Positions 42,218 through 52,246 of a DNA stretch of 64,000 nucleotides are shown here, piece by piece. The stretch covers positions 248,001-312,000 of the forward strand of contig NZ_FOAS01000002.1 of the NCBI RefSeq assembly GCF_900109735.1. The letters are read 5' to 3'. The notes under the pieces are model-generated. The model was given only the letters and a program-made list of their open reading frames with translations, searched no databases and was not told the DNA's origin. The position numbers were made by a program, and so were the translations under genes. The stretch's first letter is position 1. Each line of letters starts with the position of its first letter. This stretch comes from Atopomonas hussainii (GTDB lineage: Bacteria; Pseudomonadota; Gammaproteobacteria; Pseudomonadales; Pseudomonadaceae).

Positions 42218-45200
42218 GCGGCCACGCCTGTTCAGCTTCGGCGGTCTGATATTGATCGTCGTGGTGGTGCTCGTGGCCTTGATGTTCGCCTTTCCGCGTC
42301 AGGATGTTTTGCAACCGCATGAAGGCGATACCGCAGACGCTATCTCGTTAACTTATGCCGAACTACTATTGCGCAGTGCGCCAGAGGACCAAGCGCTGCG
42401 TCAACAGTTGATCGAACAACTGCTTGCCGTGGGTGATTTCAGTCGTGCGCGCAAGCATTTACAGCGGCTGCGCGCGGATGACCCGGCCACCGCTTATTTA
42501 GCCTTAGAGCTGGCGATTCAGGAGGTCATGGCCGACCCCACGCGCTTAACGCTGCCGCTTAAACGCCAACTGTTGCAGCAAATGCAAGCTTTGACGGCGC
42601 AGATGCTGGCGCCGCGTTTACGCATCAAATTAGCTGACCAAGCCCTTGCGCTCGGCTTCCCCGGTATTGCGGCGCAGCTGTATGCGCAACTGGCGGAGCA
42701 AGATGGCCAGCAAGCCAAGCATTGGTTGCAGCAGTCGGCACGTTGGTATCGGGCCGCCGGTGATGAAGCGCGCGCCGCAGAGGTTTATCAACGTTTGCTG
42801 GCCCAGGCCGCCGAGGGCGGCGAGCAGCAAGCCTATCGGCTGGATGTGTTCTACAGCATGGTGGCGGCGGGCAAGGGGCCGCAAGCATTGCGCTGGTTAG
42901 ATACGCAACTGGCCGCCTTAACGGCCAATGAGCTAGATCTGCAACTGCTGCAAGCCGGCCTGCGTGAAGCGCAAGGGCACAGTGACTTTGCCCGTGCACG
43001 CAGTTACTTGCAGCGCTGGCAAGCTCTACAGCCCGATGATTCGGCGTGGTTGCAGCAGGCTTTTACCCTCAATTTGGCGGCCGGGTTTATCCATGATGCG
43101 TGGCCGTTAGGGCAACAGCTGTTGGCACAAGCGCCAACCCCGACCTTGCTGCGCCAGATGGCGCAGTTGGCCGAGTGGGTGGGCAAGCCTTATGAGGCGC
43201 TGCCGCTGTGGACTGAACTGGCCAAGGCCAGTGGCGATGCGGCGGATTACGATCATGCTTGGCGCTTGGCCACATCTTTGTTTGCTTACGACCAAGCCAG
43301 CGACTTGCTGGCGGACCTGTCGCAAATCAAAGCGCTGAGCGACGAAGAATTGAACGCCTTAGTGTTTGTTAACGAAGAACGCGGCGAGCCGGAAGTCGCG
43401 CGCACCTGGCTGTTGGGCTATTTACTGCGCCGCCCGAAAGAGCGCTTGGCTTGGCTGAAACTCATCCAGCTACACGAAAACATGCAGCTGCTGGCCGCGG
43501 AGGCCGAATCTTTTGCCGGCATGGCGCGCTATTTACCGCTGTCGTTAGAAGAGTATTGGCGCTGGGCTGACTTGCATTGGCGCATGTTTGCCCCCGAGCA
43601 AGCGTGGCACGTGCTGCGCAAAGTGGATGATGCACAGGCCTTGTTGCAGCGCAGTGAGCCGGCACTAGCACGCCGCTATTGGCGCTTACGGGCTGACTTG
43701 GCGTGGGAGCTGGAGCTGGACGACGACGCCCAGTTTGCGTTGGAGCAGCTGCTGGCCATCAGCGACAAACTGACCCGCGATCAAGAAGAACGCTTGCTTG
43801 AGCTGTATCGCCTACGCCACCCGAAGAAAGCCCTAGCTTTGGCACTTAAAGGCTGGCGCAAGCGCGGTGATCAACGCTTGCTGCTGGTGGCGTTGCAGTT
43901 GGCCGAGCAATTGGCGGATTGGCCATTGCTGGCAGAGTTACTGGATGAAATTCACGCCAAAGGGCTGACCGAGCAGTTTGCCGCAGAGCCGCTGTTTTGG
44001 ATGATTAAAGGCACTCTGGCGCAGCGTGCAGGCGATCTGACGCAGGCTCAGGCGATCTACATAGCGATGTTGTCGCGCTTCCCGGGTAACCCCTTGGTGC
44101 AAGAGCGCTACCTGTGGTTCTTACTCGATAACCAGTTGCGCGAACCGTTACCTGCATTGCTGCAGCAGTGGCGAAATGCCGCGCGCAGTGAGCAGCGCCT
44201 GTGGCTGCCCTTTGCAGCAGCGCATAGCTTGCTGGGTAATTACCGTGAGGCACTGCAGTGGTATCAGCTGCATGTGCAAGCTAAGCCCGATGACTTGCTG
44301 GGCTTGGCCGCGTATACCGATACCATGGAGCTGGCTGGCTGGGCCGATAGTGCCTGGCGTATGCGCCAGCATCTGCTGCGTAAGTGGCAAACCTACCGCG
44401 CGCAAACCCAAGAGCTATTGCCTGAAGAGTTCAATACCTACCTGCGGCTGGTCAACAGCCTGATGGGGCCCAACACCGCGCGTTGGTTGGCAGAGCGTGA
44501 GGCCACGCAGGGCGAGCGGTATCAGGGCATGTTGTTGGCGTATTGGTTTGAGCAATGGCTAGATCAGCTCTCGCGCCTGAATGAAGTTGGTCAGCTTGAT
44601 CCCTGGCTGGCTTGGGCCGAACAGCACAACTTACGTCAGCCCAGTTTCATCCGCTTGCAAGCGGCCTTGCGGCGCAAAAACAAACAACAACTTTGGCAGC
44701 TGCTGCACAGCGACGAGCTGCGCGACGACGAAAAAGCCGAAATCACCCTGCAATTGGGTTACGACATGCGCACCGTGGCGCGTGCCTTGAGCGTGCTTAA
44801 CGACACCGGCCCGGCCAGTCGCCAAGCCACCTTGCGTGCGCAAGCTCAAGCGACGCTCGATCGCCATCCGCAGGGCCTGCAAGTCGCCTTTGGCGAGCGC
44901 GATTTTGGTGGGCTGACCTTCGACGGCCCGCAAATCACCGTCGCGCGCGGGCAGGGCGATGGTTACTGGCATGCTCAGCTACAGCGCGGTCGCTATCATG
45001 GCGATGCCCTGAATACCGCACGCATGGGCGAAGAGCAGCAGTTACGCGCTTATTACGAATATCCCTTGGCGGATGGGCATTGGGCGCTGGGTATTGATGG
45101 TAGCTGGCGCAGCGACAGTGACCGCACTGGCTTATTTGCCGAGCGGCAATGGCGCTATGCCGAAGAAGACAGTCTCACCCTCGGTGTGAACTGGCGCACC

Positions 45201-45836
45201 AGCACCGATGAAACGGGCCTGTTATATGCGCTGGGTTACAAAGAGGGCGTGTTTGCCAATGGCAGCATTAACGTCACCGCGCGTGATCAGCTAGCTTGGC
45301 GCGGTGCGTATAACCGCTTTGCCTTGCGCGATGGCGATGCGCTGGGCAAAGGTTGGCAGGGCGGCGTGGAATGGGCGCATACGCTGCTCTTCCACGAACC
45401 GCATTGGATTTTACGCAGCGGCATCACTTGGCAAGAAAACACCCGCGAGGAACAGCTGCCCGACGCTATTCTGGCCAGCCAAGGTGGCGTGTTGCGCGGC
45501 TTTATTGGCGATGATGGTATCGAGCAGCGTGCCACACCGGCAGACTTGTTACCGGCGCGCTTTGGTGAGGTGTATGTCGGTAGCCTGTGGAAGCGCGGCA
45601 TCCCCGGCCATCTCAACCGTTATATGCCGCAATTCACTTGGCTGTTAGATACGCAGATTGGTTATCAATGGCCGGAAAAAACTACCGCCTATAACGTACG
45701 CTTTGGTCTGGGCGTGGAACTGCTCGGTGATGATGAACTGGCGCTGTTGTACGGCTACAGTTCGGCACCCAGCGGTAGCGGTGGCCAGCCCGGCGGGCAA
45801 TGGCAATTAACCTACAGCACACGATTTGGACGCTAA
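42195..45836 (+). CDS. pelB: PelB, TPR scaffold and outer-membrane export porin
   Basis: The 1213-residue protein starts at ATG 42195, inside the pelA end. It has one N-terminal membrane helix (about 12-34), then a very long stretch of helical tetratricopeptide-type repeats (about 50-880) in the periplasm. A C-terminal 16-strand-type beta barrel (about 890-1213) ends STRFGR. The repeats recruit PelA and guide polymer to the barrel. Length and layout match the P. aeruginosa protein. The open frame starting at 42123 is a pelA overlap, not the true start. Confidence 0.93.
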   Translation: MVNSTVAERPRLFSFGGLILIVVVVLVALMFAFPRQDVLQPHEGDTADAISLTYAELLLRSAPEDQALRQQLIEQLLAVGDFSRARKHLQRLRADDPATAYLALELAIQEVMADPTRLTLPLKRQLLQQMQALTAQMLAPRLRIKLADQALALGFPGIAAQLYAQLAEQDGQQAKHWLQQSARWYRAAGDEARAAEVYQRLLAQAAEGGEQQAYRLDVFYSMVAAGKGPQALRWLDTQLAALTANELDLQLLQAGLREAQGHSDFARARSYLQRWQALQPDDSAWLQQAFTLNLAAGFIHDAWPLGQQLLAQAPTPTLLRQMAQLAEWVGKPYEALPLWTELAKASGDAADYDHAWRLATSLFAYDQASDLLADLSQIKALSDEELNALVFVNEERGEPEVARTWLLGYLLRRPKERLAWLKLIQLHENMQLLAAEAESFAGMARYLPLSLEEYWRWADLHWRMFAPEQAWHVLRKVDDAQALLQRSEPALARRYWRLRADLAWELELDDDAQFALEQLLAISDKLTRDQEERLLELYRLRHPKKALALALKGWRKRGDQRLLLVALQLAEQLADWPLLAELLDEIHAKGLTEQFAAEPLFWMIKGTLAQRAGDLTQAQAIYIAMLSRFPGNPLVQERYLWFLLDNQLREPLPALLQQWRNAARSEQRLWLPFAAAHSLLGNYREALQWYQLHVQAKPDDLLGLAAYTDTMELAGWADSAWRMRQHLLRKWQTYRAQTQELLPEEFNTYLRLVNSLMGPNTARWLAEREATQGERYQGMLLAYWFEQWLDQLSRLNEVGQLDPWLAWAEQHNLRQPSFIRLQAALRRKNKQQLWQLLHSDELRDDEKAEITLQLGYDMRTVARALSVLNDTGPASRQATLRAQAQATLDRHPQGLQVAFGERDFGGLTFDGPQITVARGQGDGYWHAQLQRGRYHGDALNTARMGEEQQLRAYYEYPLADGHWALGIDGSWRSDSDRTGLFAERQWRYAEEDSLTLGVNWRTSTDETGLLYALGYKEGVFANGSINVTARDQLAWRGAYNRFALRDGDALGKGWQGGVEWAHTLLFHEPHWILRSGITWQENTREEQLPDAILASQGGVLRGFIGDDGIEQRATPADLLPARFGEVYVGSLWKRGIPGHLNRYMPQFTWLLDTQIGYQWPEKTTAYNVRFGLGVELLGDDELALLYGYSSAPSGSGGQPGGQWQLTYSTRFGR

Positions 45837-45869
45837 GCCCAGCTTGGCGCAGTACAAGGAGAACCACCG

Positions 45870-46385
45870 ATGCGGGTCATGCCTGTTGTAACTCTACTGT
45901 TGGCCAGTTTGCTGGCCGCTTGTTCTATTCACACTCAGCACTCGAGCGAGCCACTCAGCCGCGAGGCCCGCTGGGCTTTGTTGCCCTTGGTCAATTACGC
46001 CCAAGCGCCGCAAGCCGGCGAGCGTGCCGAGCAAATCTTGCAAAGCCTATTGGCTGGCGAAGGCTTAGTGCCGCAGCGCTACCCGCAGGGTAAGGCTGGC
46101 GAGCTACCGCAGTTGGATGACCGTGTGCGCTTGCACGAGGCGCAGCAATGGGCGGCTCGGCAGGGCTTTGCTTACGCCATCACCGGCAGTGTCGAAGAGT
46201 GGCAGTACAAGAATGGTTTAGATGGCGAACCGGCGGTGGGCATTACCTTGCAGGTGATCGAGCCGGGTTCCGGTCGTGTGCTCTGGAGCACCAGTGCGGC
46301 GCGCGCCGGTTGGTCGCGAGAATCGCTGGCTGGCGCGGCGCAAAAAGTGCTCGCCGAGTTGGTCGATGAGCTGCCGCTGGACTAA
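45870..46385 (+). CDS. pelC: PelC, outer-membrane lipoprotein of Pel export
   Basis: The 171-residue precursor has a lipobox, SLLAAC, with the lipidated Cys at residue 20 (MRVMPVVTLLLASLLAAC). The mature part has the mixed alpha/beta fold family pattern ending LAGAAQKVLAELVDEL. PelC forms a 12-subunit ring in the periplasm that funnels polymer toward PelB. AAGGAG precedes the ATG. Length matches the known family. Confidence 0.93.
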   Translation: MRVMPVVTLLLASLLAACSIHTQHSSEPLSREARWALLPLVNYAQAPQAGERAEQILQSLLAGEGLVPQRYPQGKAGELPQLDDRVRLHEAQQWAARQGFAYAITGSVEEWQYKNGLDGEPAVGITLQVIEPGSGRVLWSTSAARAGWSRESLAGAAQKVLAELVDELPLD

Positions 46386-46391
46386 CGCCGC

Positions 46392-47747
46392 ATGCAGGAT
46401 TATTTGCGCATTGCACCCCGCAAGATTGGCAATGCAGCGTGGGTCGAAACGCTCGGTCTAACGGCCCTGGTGCTGGGGCTTGGGTATTGGACCGAGCCCA
46501 CCGACCCGCTGCATGCCTTCAGCGGCTTTCCTTGGTCGTTGTTTGCGCCGGTCTTGTTAGGCCTGCGCTACGGCTTTGCGCAAGCCTTGGTCAGTGGGCT
46601 GCTGTTGCTGTTGGTGTTACTCGGCATGCACCGTTTCGGCATCGGCGCTTATGCGCAAATGCCCGCGGCGTATGTGGTGGGTTTGTTTGCCTGCGCCATG
46701 CTGGTGGGGGAGTTCCGCGATTTGTGGGACCGCCGCTTGGAAGGCTTGCAGCGCGCCAACGAATACCGGCAGATGCGTTTGGACGAGTTCACCCGCGCGC
46801 ACCATATTTTGCGTCTCTCGCATGATCGCCTAGAGCAAAAAATCGCCGGTAACGATCAGAGTTTACGCAGTGCCTTGTTGGCGATGCGCCAGCGCTTGAA
46901 TGAAGTGCAGGGCCATGAAGCCCTAGCCGCGATGGCCGAGAGCATGCTGGATGTGCTCGCCTACTATGGGCCGCTTCGGGTTGCCGCGTTGTACCGCGTT
47001 AGTGAAGACAAGGTGATCCCAGAGCCGCTAGCCAGCTTGGGCGAGCTGCCGGCGATTAACTTTGCCAAAGACCCGATGGTGCAACTGATGTTCGAGCACC
47101 GCGAGTTGATCAGCATGCGCCCGGAGATGGCCGAAAGTGGTCTGCACCTAGAGAAGAGCCCGCTATTGGCGTGTTTACCCTTGATTGACACCAACGGCGA
47201 AATGCATGCCGTGGTGGCCATTTTTGGCATGCCGTTCTTTGCCTTCCATGAGCGTAACCTCAATTTGCTGGCTATTTTGGGCGGGCATCTGGCTGACATC
47301 TTGCTCAGCCGCGAGCAAGAAATCATGCATTTGGATATCGACGTCGCGCGCTTCAATCGCTATCTGGAGCGTTCGCTGGCAGATGCGCAGCGTTATGAAG
47401 TGCCGGCCACCTTGATTGCCTTTGAAATGCTCGATGCCTCGTGGTCCGACACCCTGCAACGCCTGTTGCAAAGCACCCAGCGTGGCCTTGATGTGCTGCG
47501 GGTGTGCGACAACAGCAAGCGCGTCAAAGTGGTGTTGGCGCTATTGCCGCTGACTGCCGAAGACGGCGCCGAAGGCTATGTGCAGCGGATTCGCCTAGCC
47601 CTGCAGGAGCAGTTTGGCCGCAGTAGCGAAGAAGTGGGCCTGGTGATTCATCGCCAAGCCATTAACCGGCTGGTGCGCAAGGCCGCCGTGAAACGTTTCT
47701 TGATCAGCGAGTGTGCTCTGGATGAGCGTGAAGTGGCTATTCACTAG
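46392..47747 (+). CDS. pelD: PelD, inner-membrane c-di-GMP receptor for Pel synthesis
   Basis: The 451-residue protein has four N-terminal membrane helices (about 20-112), a coiled-coil link, a GAF domain (about 155-310) and a degenerate GGDEF domain (about 315-450). That domain lacks a GGDEF signature but keeps an RxxD inhibitory-site motif, RGLD at 364-367 (a second, RVCD, is at 370-373). These positions correspond within a few residues to the c-di-GMP-binding Arg and Asp of P. aeruginosa PelD. Ligand binding switches on polymer synthesis after transcription. It overlaps pelE. Confidence 0.93.
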   Translation: MQDYLRIAPRKIGNAAWVETLGLTALVLGLGYWTEPTDPLHAFSGFPWSLFAPVLLGLRYGFAQALVSGLLLLLVLLGMHRFGIGAYAQMPAAYVVGLFACAMLVGEFRDLWDRRLEGLQRANEYRQMRLDEFTRAHHILRLSHDRLEQKIAGNDQSLRSALLAMRQRLNEVQGHEALAAMAESMLDVLAYYGPLRVAALYRVSEDKVIPEPLASLGELPAINFAKDPMVQLMFEHRELISMRPEMAESGLHLEKSPLLACLPLIDTNGEMHAVVAIFGMPFFAFHERNLNLLAILGGHLADILLSREQEIMHLDIDVARFNRYLERSLADAQRYEVPATLIAFEMLDASWSDTLQRLLQSTQRGLDVLRVCDNSKRVKVVLALLPLTAEDGAEGYVQRIRLALQEQFGRSSEEVGLVIHRQAINRLVRKAAVKRFLISECALDEREVAIH

Positions 47748-48714
47748 CGCGTTTGTGCTCGAGCTGGCCGGTTGGTTCAGCTTAGCGGCGGAGCTTCCGG
47801 TGTGGCAGGCATTCACGGCGTTTGCCATGAGCCACAGCGGCGCATCCCTGTGCCTCACCGCGGGGCTCTGGCAATTGCTGCCCAAGCAGTACAAGACGCC
47901 GATGCCGTGGAGCCCGCTGTTTATTTTGAGTTTGGCGTTGTTTATTCCCGGCTTAGGGATTCTCGGCGTGGTTTTGGCGGTGTTTCCGGCGCTCTATTTG
48001 CCGCGCCGTAAGTTAGCGCAGGTGTGGGCGGCCACACCGATACCTGAGTTGCCGTTTAAACCCTCGGCCCCCGACACCCGGCAGGGCATGAGCACGGGTG
48101 GCTTACATGATGTGCTGCGCCATGCGATCAACCCGAACAAGCGGCTCTCGGCCATTCTGTCCACCCGACGCATGGCCAGCCGCGAAGCGATTCCAATTCT
48201 TAAATTGGCGCTGAAAGACCCGGTCGATGACGTACGTTTGCTGGCGTATTCCATGCTCGATGCGCAGGAAACCGCGATTAACCTGAAAATTAAAACCACC
48301 CTAGGCCTGTTGGATGTCGCCAGGCCGGAACAGCAACCGGCCCTGCATGCCAGCTTGGCGCAGAATTATTGGGAGCTAGGTTACTTAGGCCTAGCCCAAG
48401 GCAGCGTGCTAGATCATGTGCTGGGCAGCGCGCGGGAACATATCGAGCAGGCGATCCGCTTGCGCGATGCCCCAGCCGATCAGTTCCTGCTCGGGCGTAT
48501 CTGCCTGCAGCAAGGCCTGCATGAGCAAGCGCGCAGCGCATTTCAGCGGGCCGCGAACGAAGGCTTTGATATCGGCCAGTTGGCACCCTATTTGGCTGAG
48601 GTGGCCTTCTTGCAGCGCGACTTCGCTGCGGTGGCCCCGGCCCTTCAATTATTACCGGCGGAGGACCGCCAGCGTTTGCCGTTCTCGCCGTTGACCCGGT
48701 ATTGGCAATGTTGA
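47722..48714 (+). CDS. pelE: PelE, inner-membrane TPR protein of Pel synthase complex
   Basis: The 330-residue product from ATG 47722 has two N-terminal membrane helices (about 5-28 and 60-85) and cytoplasmic helical repeats (about 125-320) of the tetratricopeptide type. The family forms a complex with PelD, PelF and PelG. The start lies inside the end of pelD (26-base overlap); a GTG at 47713 is an alternative. The stop overlaps the pelF start. Confidence 0.9.
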   Translation: MSVKWLFTSAFVLELAGWFSLAAELPVWQAFTAFAMSHSGASLCLTAGLWQLLPKQYKTPMPWSPLFILSLALFIPGLGILGVVLAVFPALYLPRRKLAQVWAATPIPELPFKPSAPDTRQGMSTGGLHDVLRHAINPNKRLSAILSTRRMASREAIPILKLALKDPVDDVRLLAYSMLDAQETAINLKIKTTLGLLDVARPEQQPALHASLAQNYWELGYLGLAQGSVLDHVLGSAREHIEQAIRLRDAPADQFLLGRICLQQGLHEQARSAFQRAANEGFDIGQLAPYLAEVAFLQRDFAAVAPALQLLPAEDRQRLPFSPLTRYWQC

Positions 48715-50231
48715 TTAAACCGCTCCAAACCACCCCCGAGGCGGATGTTTGTCTGCTTTTGGAAGGCACTTACCCCTATGTGCGCGGTGGCGTTTCCAGT
48801 TGGGTGCACCAGATTATCAATGGCCTGCCGGAGGTTACCTTTGCGGTGATTTTTCTCGGTGGCAGCCCGCGCTTTTACGAAAAGCAGCAATACCAAATGC
48901 CCGCCAATGTGGTGCATTTTGAGTGTCACTACTTAGAAACCTCGTGGGAGCAAGGCGAAGCGCAGAGTCGCCCGGGCAATCCCAAGGCCATGGCCAAAGT
49001 GCGTGAGCTGCATCAGCACTTTCATGGCGACGAGAAAACCATTCCGATGGCGTTGGCCGGCGAAGTGATGCGCATGCTGCAAGACGGCGATGGCCTGTCG
49101 CGCGATGACTTTCTCTACAGTCGCACCTCGTGGGAGGCCATTACCGAAGGTTATGAGCAGTACTGCACCGACCCTTCCTTCGTGAATTATTTTTGGACCC
49201 TGCGCTCGATGCATGCGCCGGTGTTTTTGCTTGCCGAAGTGGCGCGTAACGCGCCTTATTGCCGGCTGATTCACTCGGTTTCCACCGGTTATGCCGGCAT
49301 GCTCGGGGCTTTTTTACAGCAGCGTTGGCACCGGCCGTTCTTGCTCAGCGAGCACGGCATTTACACCAAAGAACGCAAAATCGACTTGGCGCAGGCCAGT
49401 TGGATTACCGATAACCCGCATGAAACTGGCGAAGGCCTAAGCTCCGATGTGGGCTATATCCGCCGTATGTGGATTAGCTTTTTCGAGCAGCTCGGCCGGC
49501 TCACCTATAACGCCGCCGACCCGATTATTTCCCTGTATGGCGGTAACCGAGAGCGGCAAATCAGCGACGGTGCCGAAGCCGAGCGCTGCCGGGTGATTCC
49601 CAATGGCATCAGCTTGAAACACTACGCCGATGCGCTGGAAAAACGCCCCGAAGGGATCCCCAAGGTCGTCGGCCTGATTGGCCGGGTCGTGCCGATTAAA
49701 GACATCAAAACCTTTATTCGTGCCATGCGTGGCGTGGTCACCGCGATACCGGAAGCCGAAGGTTGGATTGTCGGCCCCGACGAAGAAGACCCGGCCTACG
49801 CCGCCGAGTGCCGCAGCTTAGTGGTGAGCTTGGGGCTGGAAAACAAGGTGAAGTTTCTCGGCTTCCAGAAGATTCCCGAGATCATGCCGCAGCTGGGCGT
49901 GATGGTGCTGACGTCGATCTCTGAAGCGCAGCCCTTGGTGATTCTCGAAGCCTACGCCGCCGGCGTGCCGTGCGTGGCTACCGACGTTGGCTCGTGCCGC
50001 GAGCTGATTGAAGGCGGCCCAGAGGAAGATCGCGCGCTGGGTAGCGCCGGCGCCACGGTGGCGATTGCCGACCCACAAGCCTCGGCGCGCGCCATTCTTG
50101 ATCTGCTGGGTAATCCAGAACGTTGGCAACAAGCGCAGCAGGCTGGCTTAGCGCGGGTGACTAACTTTTACACCGAAGAGCTAATGTTCCAGCGCTATCG
50201 CGACCTTTATAACGACGCCAAGGAGGCCTGA
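48708..50231 (+). CDS. pelF: PelF, cytoplasmic Pel glycosyltransferase (GT4)
   Basis: The 507-residue enzyme from ATG 48708 builds Pel from a UDP-activated aminosugar. The GT-B fold is clear: N-terminal VCLLLEGTYPYVRGGVSSWV, then a linker, then VVGLIGRVVPIKDIKTFIRA and the donor-site segment SISEAQPLVILEAYAAGVP with its two glutamates (EAQPLVILE), followed by CVATDVGSCRELI. Length equals that of the P. aeruginosa enzyme. The gene overlaps pelE by seven bases and its stop overlaps the pelG ATG. Confidence 0.95.
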   Translation: MLIKPLQTTPEADVCLLLEGTYPYVRGGVSSWVHQIINGLPEVTFAVIFLGGSPRFYEKQQYQMPANVVHFECHYLETSWEQGEAQSRPGNPKAMAKVRELHQHFHGDEKTIPMALAGEVMRMLQDGDGLSRDDFLYSRTSWEAITEGYEQYCTDPSFVNYFWTLRSMHAPVFLLAEVARNAPYCRLIHSVSTGYAGMLGAFLQQRWHRPFLLSEHGIYTKERKIDLAQASWITDNPHETGEGLSSDVGYIRRMWISFFEQLGRLTYNAADPIISLYGGNRERQISDGAEAERCRVIPNGISLKHYADALEKRPEGIPKVVGLIGRVVPIKDIKTFIRAMRGVVTAIPEAEGWIVGPDEEDPAYAAECRSLVVSLGLENKVKFLGFQKIPEIMPQLGVMVLTSISEAQPLVILEAYAAGVPCVATDVGSCRELIEGGPEEDRALGSAGATVAIADPQASARAILDLLGNPERWQQAQQAGLARVTNFYTEELMFQRYRDLYNDAKEA

Positions 50232-51601
50232 TGGCAGGCATTGGCTTTGAGCTGCGCAAGATACTTTCGCGCGACTCGTACACCGCCACACTGCGCGCTT
50301 ATCTGTACGCCGGGCTGATCAGTTCGGGGCCGTGGGTGTTGTCGATCATCAGCGTGATGCTGATTGGTATCCTCAGCTTGGGCGTGGTGGTGCCTGAGCT
50401 GCTGATTCGCCAGTTCTTGGTCAGCGTGACCTATCTGATGGCGTTTTCGCTGATTTTGACCGGCGGCTTGCAGCTGTTTTTTACCCGTTTTATTTCCGAC
50501 CGCTTGTTTGAGCAAAAGCCGGAAATGATCCTGCCCAATCTTATCGGTGTGCTGACCTTAGTCACCTTAGTGTCGGGCATCAGTGGCGTAGCTTTGATGG
50601 GCTGGTTGTTTAACGAGCCCTTGCTGTACCGCATCTTGATGGTCGCCAACTTCGTCACCCTGTGTAACTTGTGGTTGGTGATTATTTTCCTCTCGGGCAT
50701 GAAGGCCTATAACCGCATTCTGCTGGTCATGCTGGTCGGTTATGCCCTGATGGTGGCGTGTGCGCTGGTGCTGCGCCCTTACAAGGTCAACGGCTTGATG
50801 ATGGCCTTGCTGGTGGGGCATTCCAGCCTGCTGTTTATGTACCTGTATGACATCTTGCGCGAGTACCCGGCCAATAAAATGGTGGCGTTTGATTTCTGCA
50901 CCCGGCGCTTGGTGTTCCCCAGCCTGTTGTTTACTGGCTTTGCCTATAACGCGGGCGTGTGGGTGGATAAGTTCATCTTTTGGTACAACCCGGTCACCTC
51001 CGATCAGGTGATTGGCCCGCTGCGCACCTCGCTGCTCTATGACTTGCCGATTTTTCTCGCCTATCTCTCGGTGATCCCCGGCATGGCGGTGTTCTTGGTA
51101 CGCATCGAAACCGACTTCGCCGAAACCTACGAGAAGCTCTACGACGCCATTCGCGGCGGCGAAACGCTAAAACACATCTTCTTTTTGAAAGATCAGATGG
51201 TCTTGGCTATTCGCCAAGGCATTTTTGAAATCTTCAAAGTGCAGGGCATTACCGTGGTGCTGCTGTTTTTGTGGGCGCCGGCGCTGCTCGATTGGTTAGG
51301 CATCTCTCGCCATTACTTGCCGTTGTTCTACGTGGATCTGATTGGCGTCAGTATCCAAGTGCTGTTTATGGCGCTGCTCAACGTGTTTTTCTATTTGGAT
51401 AAGCGCGATTTGGTCGCCCAGTTAACCGGCTTGTTTTTGCTGCTGAACGCCTTGCTAACTTGGCTTAGCCACATGCTGGGGCCGAGTTGGTTTGGTTATG
51501 GTTTCTGCGTGTCGCTGTTTGTGGTGGTGATGGTGGGTCTGCATATGCTGACCAAAACCCTCGAGAACCTCGAATACGAAACCTTTATGTTGGGTCGTTA
51601 G
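50231..51601 (+). CDS. pelG: PelG, polytopic membrane protein for Pel polymer translocation
   Basis: The 456-residue protein has about 12 membrane helices and the signature opening AGIGFELRKILSRDSY. It belongs to the Wzx/MATE-like polysaccharide transporter group and is thought to carry the growing chain across the inner membrane with PelD, PelE and PelF. The start overlaps the pelF stop (TGATG). It ends the operon and overlaps the end of the convergent sprT-like gene by four bases; no terminator is visible. Confidence 0.94.
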   Translation: MAGIGFELRKILSRDSYTATLRAYLYAGLISSGPWVLSIISVMLIGILSLGVVVPELLIRQFLVSVTYLMAFSLILTGGLQLFFTRFISDRLFEQKPEMILPNLIGVLTLVTLVSGISGVALMGWLFNEPLLYRILMVANFVTLCNLWLVIIFLSGMKAYNRILLVMLVGYALMVACALVLRPYKVNGLMMALLVGHSSLLFMYLYDILREYPANKMVAFDFCTRRLVFPSLLFTGFAYNAGVWVDKFIFWYNPVTSDQVIGPLRTSLLYDLPIFLAYLSVIPGMAVFLVRIETDFAETYEKLYDAIRGGETLKHIFFLKDQMVLAIRQGIFEIFKVQGITVVLLFLWAPALLDWLGISRHYLPLFYVDLIGVSIQVLFMALLNVFFYLDKRDLVAQLTGLFLLLNALLTWLSHMLGPSWFGYGFCVSLFVVVMVGLHMLTKTLENLEYETFMLGR

Positions 51602-52089
51602 CGTTGGCAGGTTTGCCCACTAAACGCTAACGGCTGGCGGCAGCGCCGGCACAGATAGCGGCTGCCTTTGGCCACGCGTGCATGGCGCTGTGCGGTGAAG
51701 GGCAGGGGCTCGCTGCAAGCACAGCGGTACAGGTAATGCGTGCGTGGTCGTTGCGCCACGCTGTAACTGTGGCAACGCTCGGCCGGGCGCTGAAACACGT
51801 TGCGCATAATCGCTTGCCACTCCGGCCCGTGGGGACGAATGCGACTGCCAAACAGCTGATGGGCGATCAGGTGCGCCACCTCATGGGGCACGGTTTGCGC
51901 CAAAAAATGCTCGCGATTGGCCCGATACAGCGCGGCGTTAAAGCGCAGCTTGTTTTCTTGCAAATGCGCCACGCCGGCTTTTTGCCCACGCAGGGCCAAG
52001 CTCACCACAGGGCGGGCAAAGGGGCGGGCAAAGTGCTGTTCGGCAAGGCGATAGCAGGTTTCCACCTGCTGCTGGAGTTGTTCAGGCAT
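51598..52089 (-). CDS. sprT: SprT-like zinc metalloprotein
   Basis: The 163-residue protein has the metal motif HEVAHLIAHQ (HExxH with a third His), near residues 69-78, and a C-terminal zinc ribbon with four cysteines (CACSEP and CRRCRQ). The layout is the same as that of SprT/Spartan, whose eukaryotic relative degrades DNA-protein crosslinks. The bacterial protein's substrate is not fixed. It is convergent with pelG and divergent from the monooxygenase gene. Confidence 0.88.
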   Translation of the reverse strand: MPEQLQQQVETCYRLAEQHFARPFARPVVSLALRGQKAGVAHLQENKLRFNAALYRANREHFLAQTVPHEVAHLIAHQLFGSRIRPHGPEWQAIMRNVFQRPAERCHSYSVAQRPRTHYLYRCACSEPLPFTAQRHARVAKGSRYLCRRCRQPLAFSGQTCQR

Positions 52090-52246
52090 GCCGCTATGTT
52101 ACCTGCGAAGCAGGGGCGCGCGGTGGTTTGTTAGTCGGGTGTTTGCGCAAGCTCTGGCCGAAAAAGTCAATTATATGGCCGTCTTGCCCCTCGGTTGACG
52201 CTTGGCCTTGGGCTAACCTGCGGGCATGTTGACTCGGGAGGTTGTT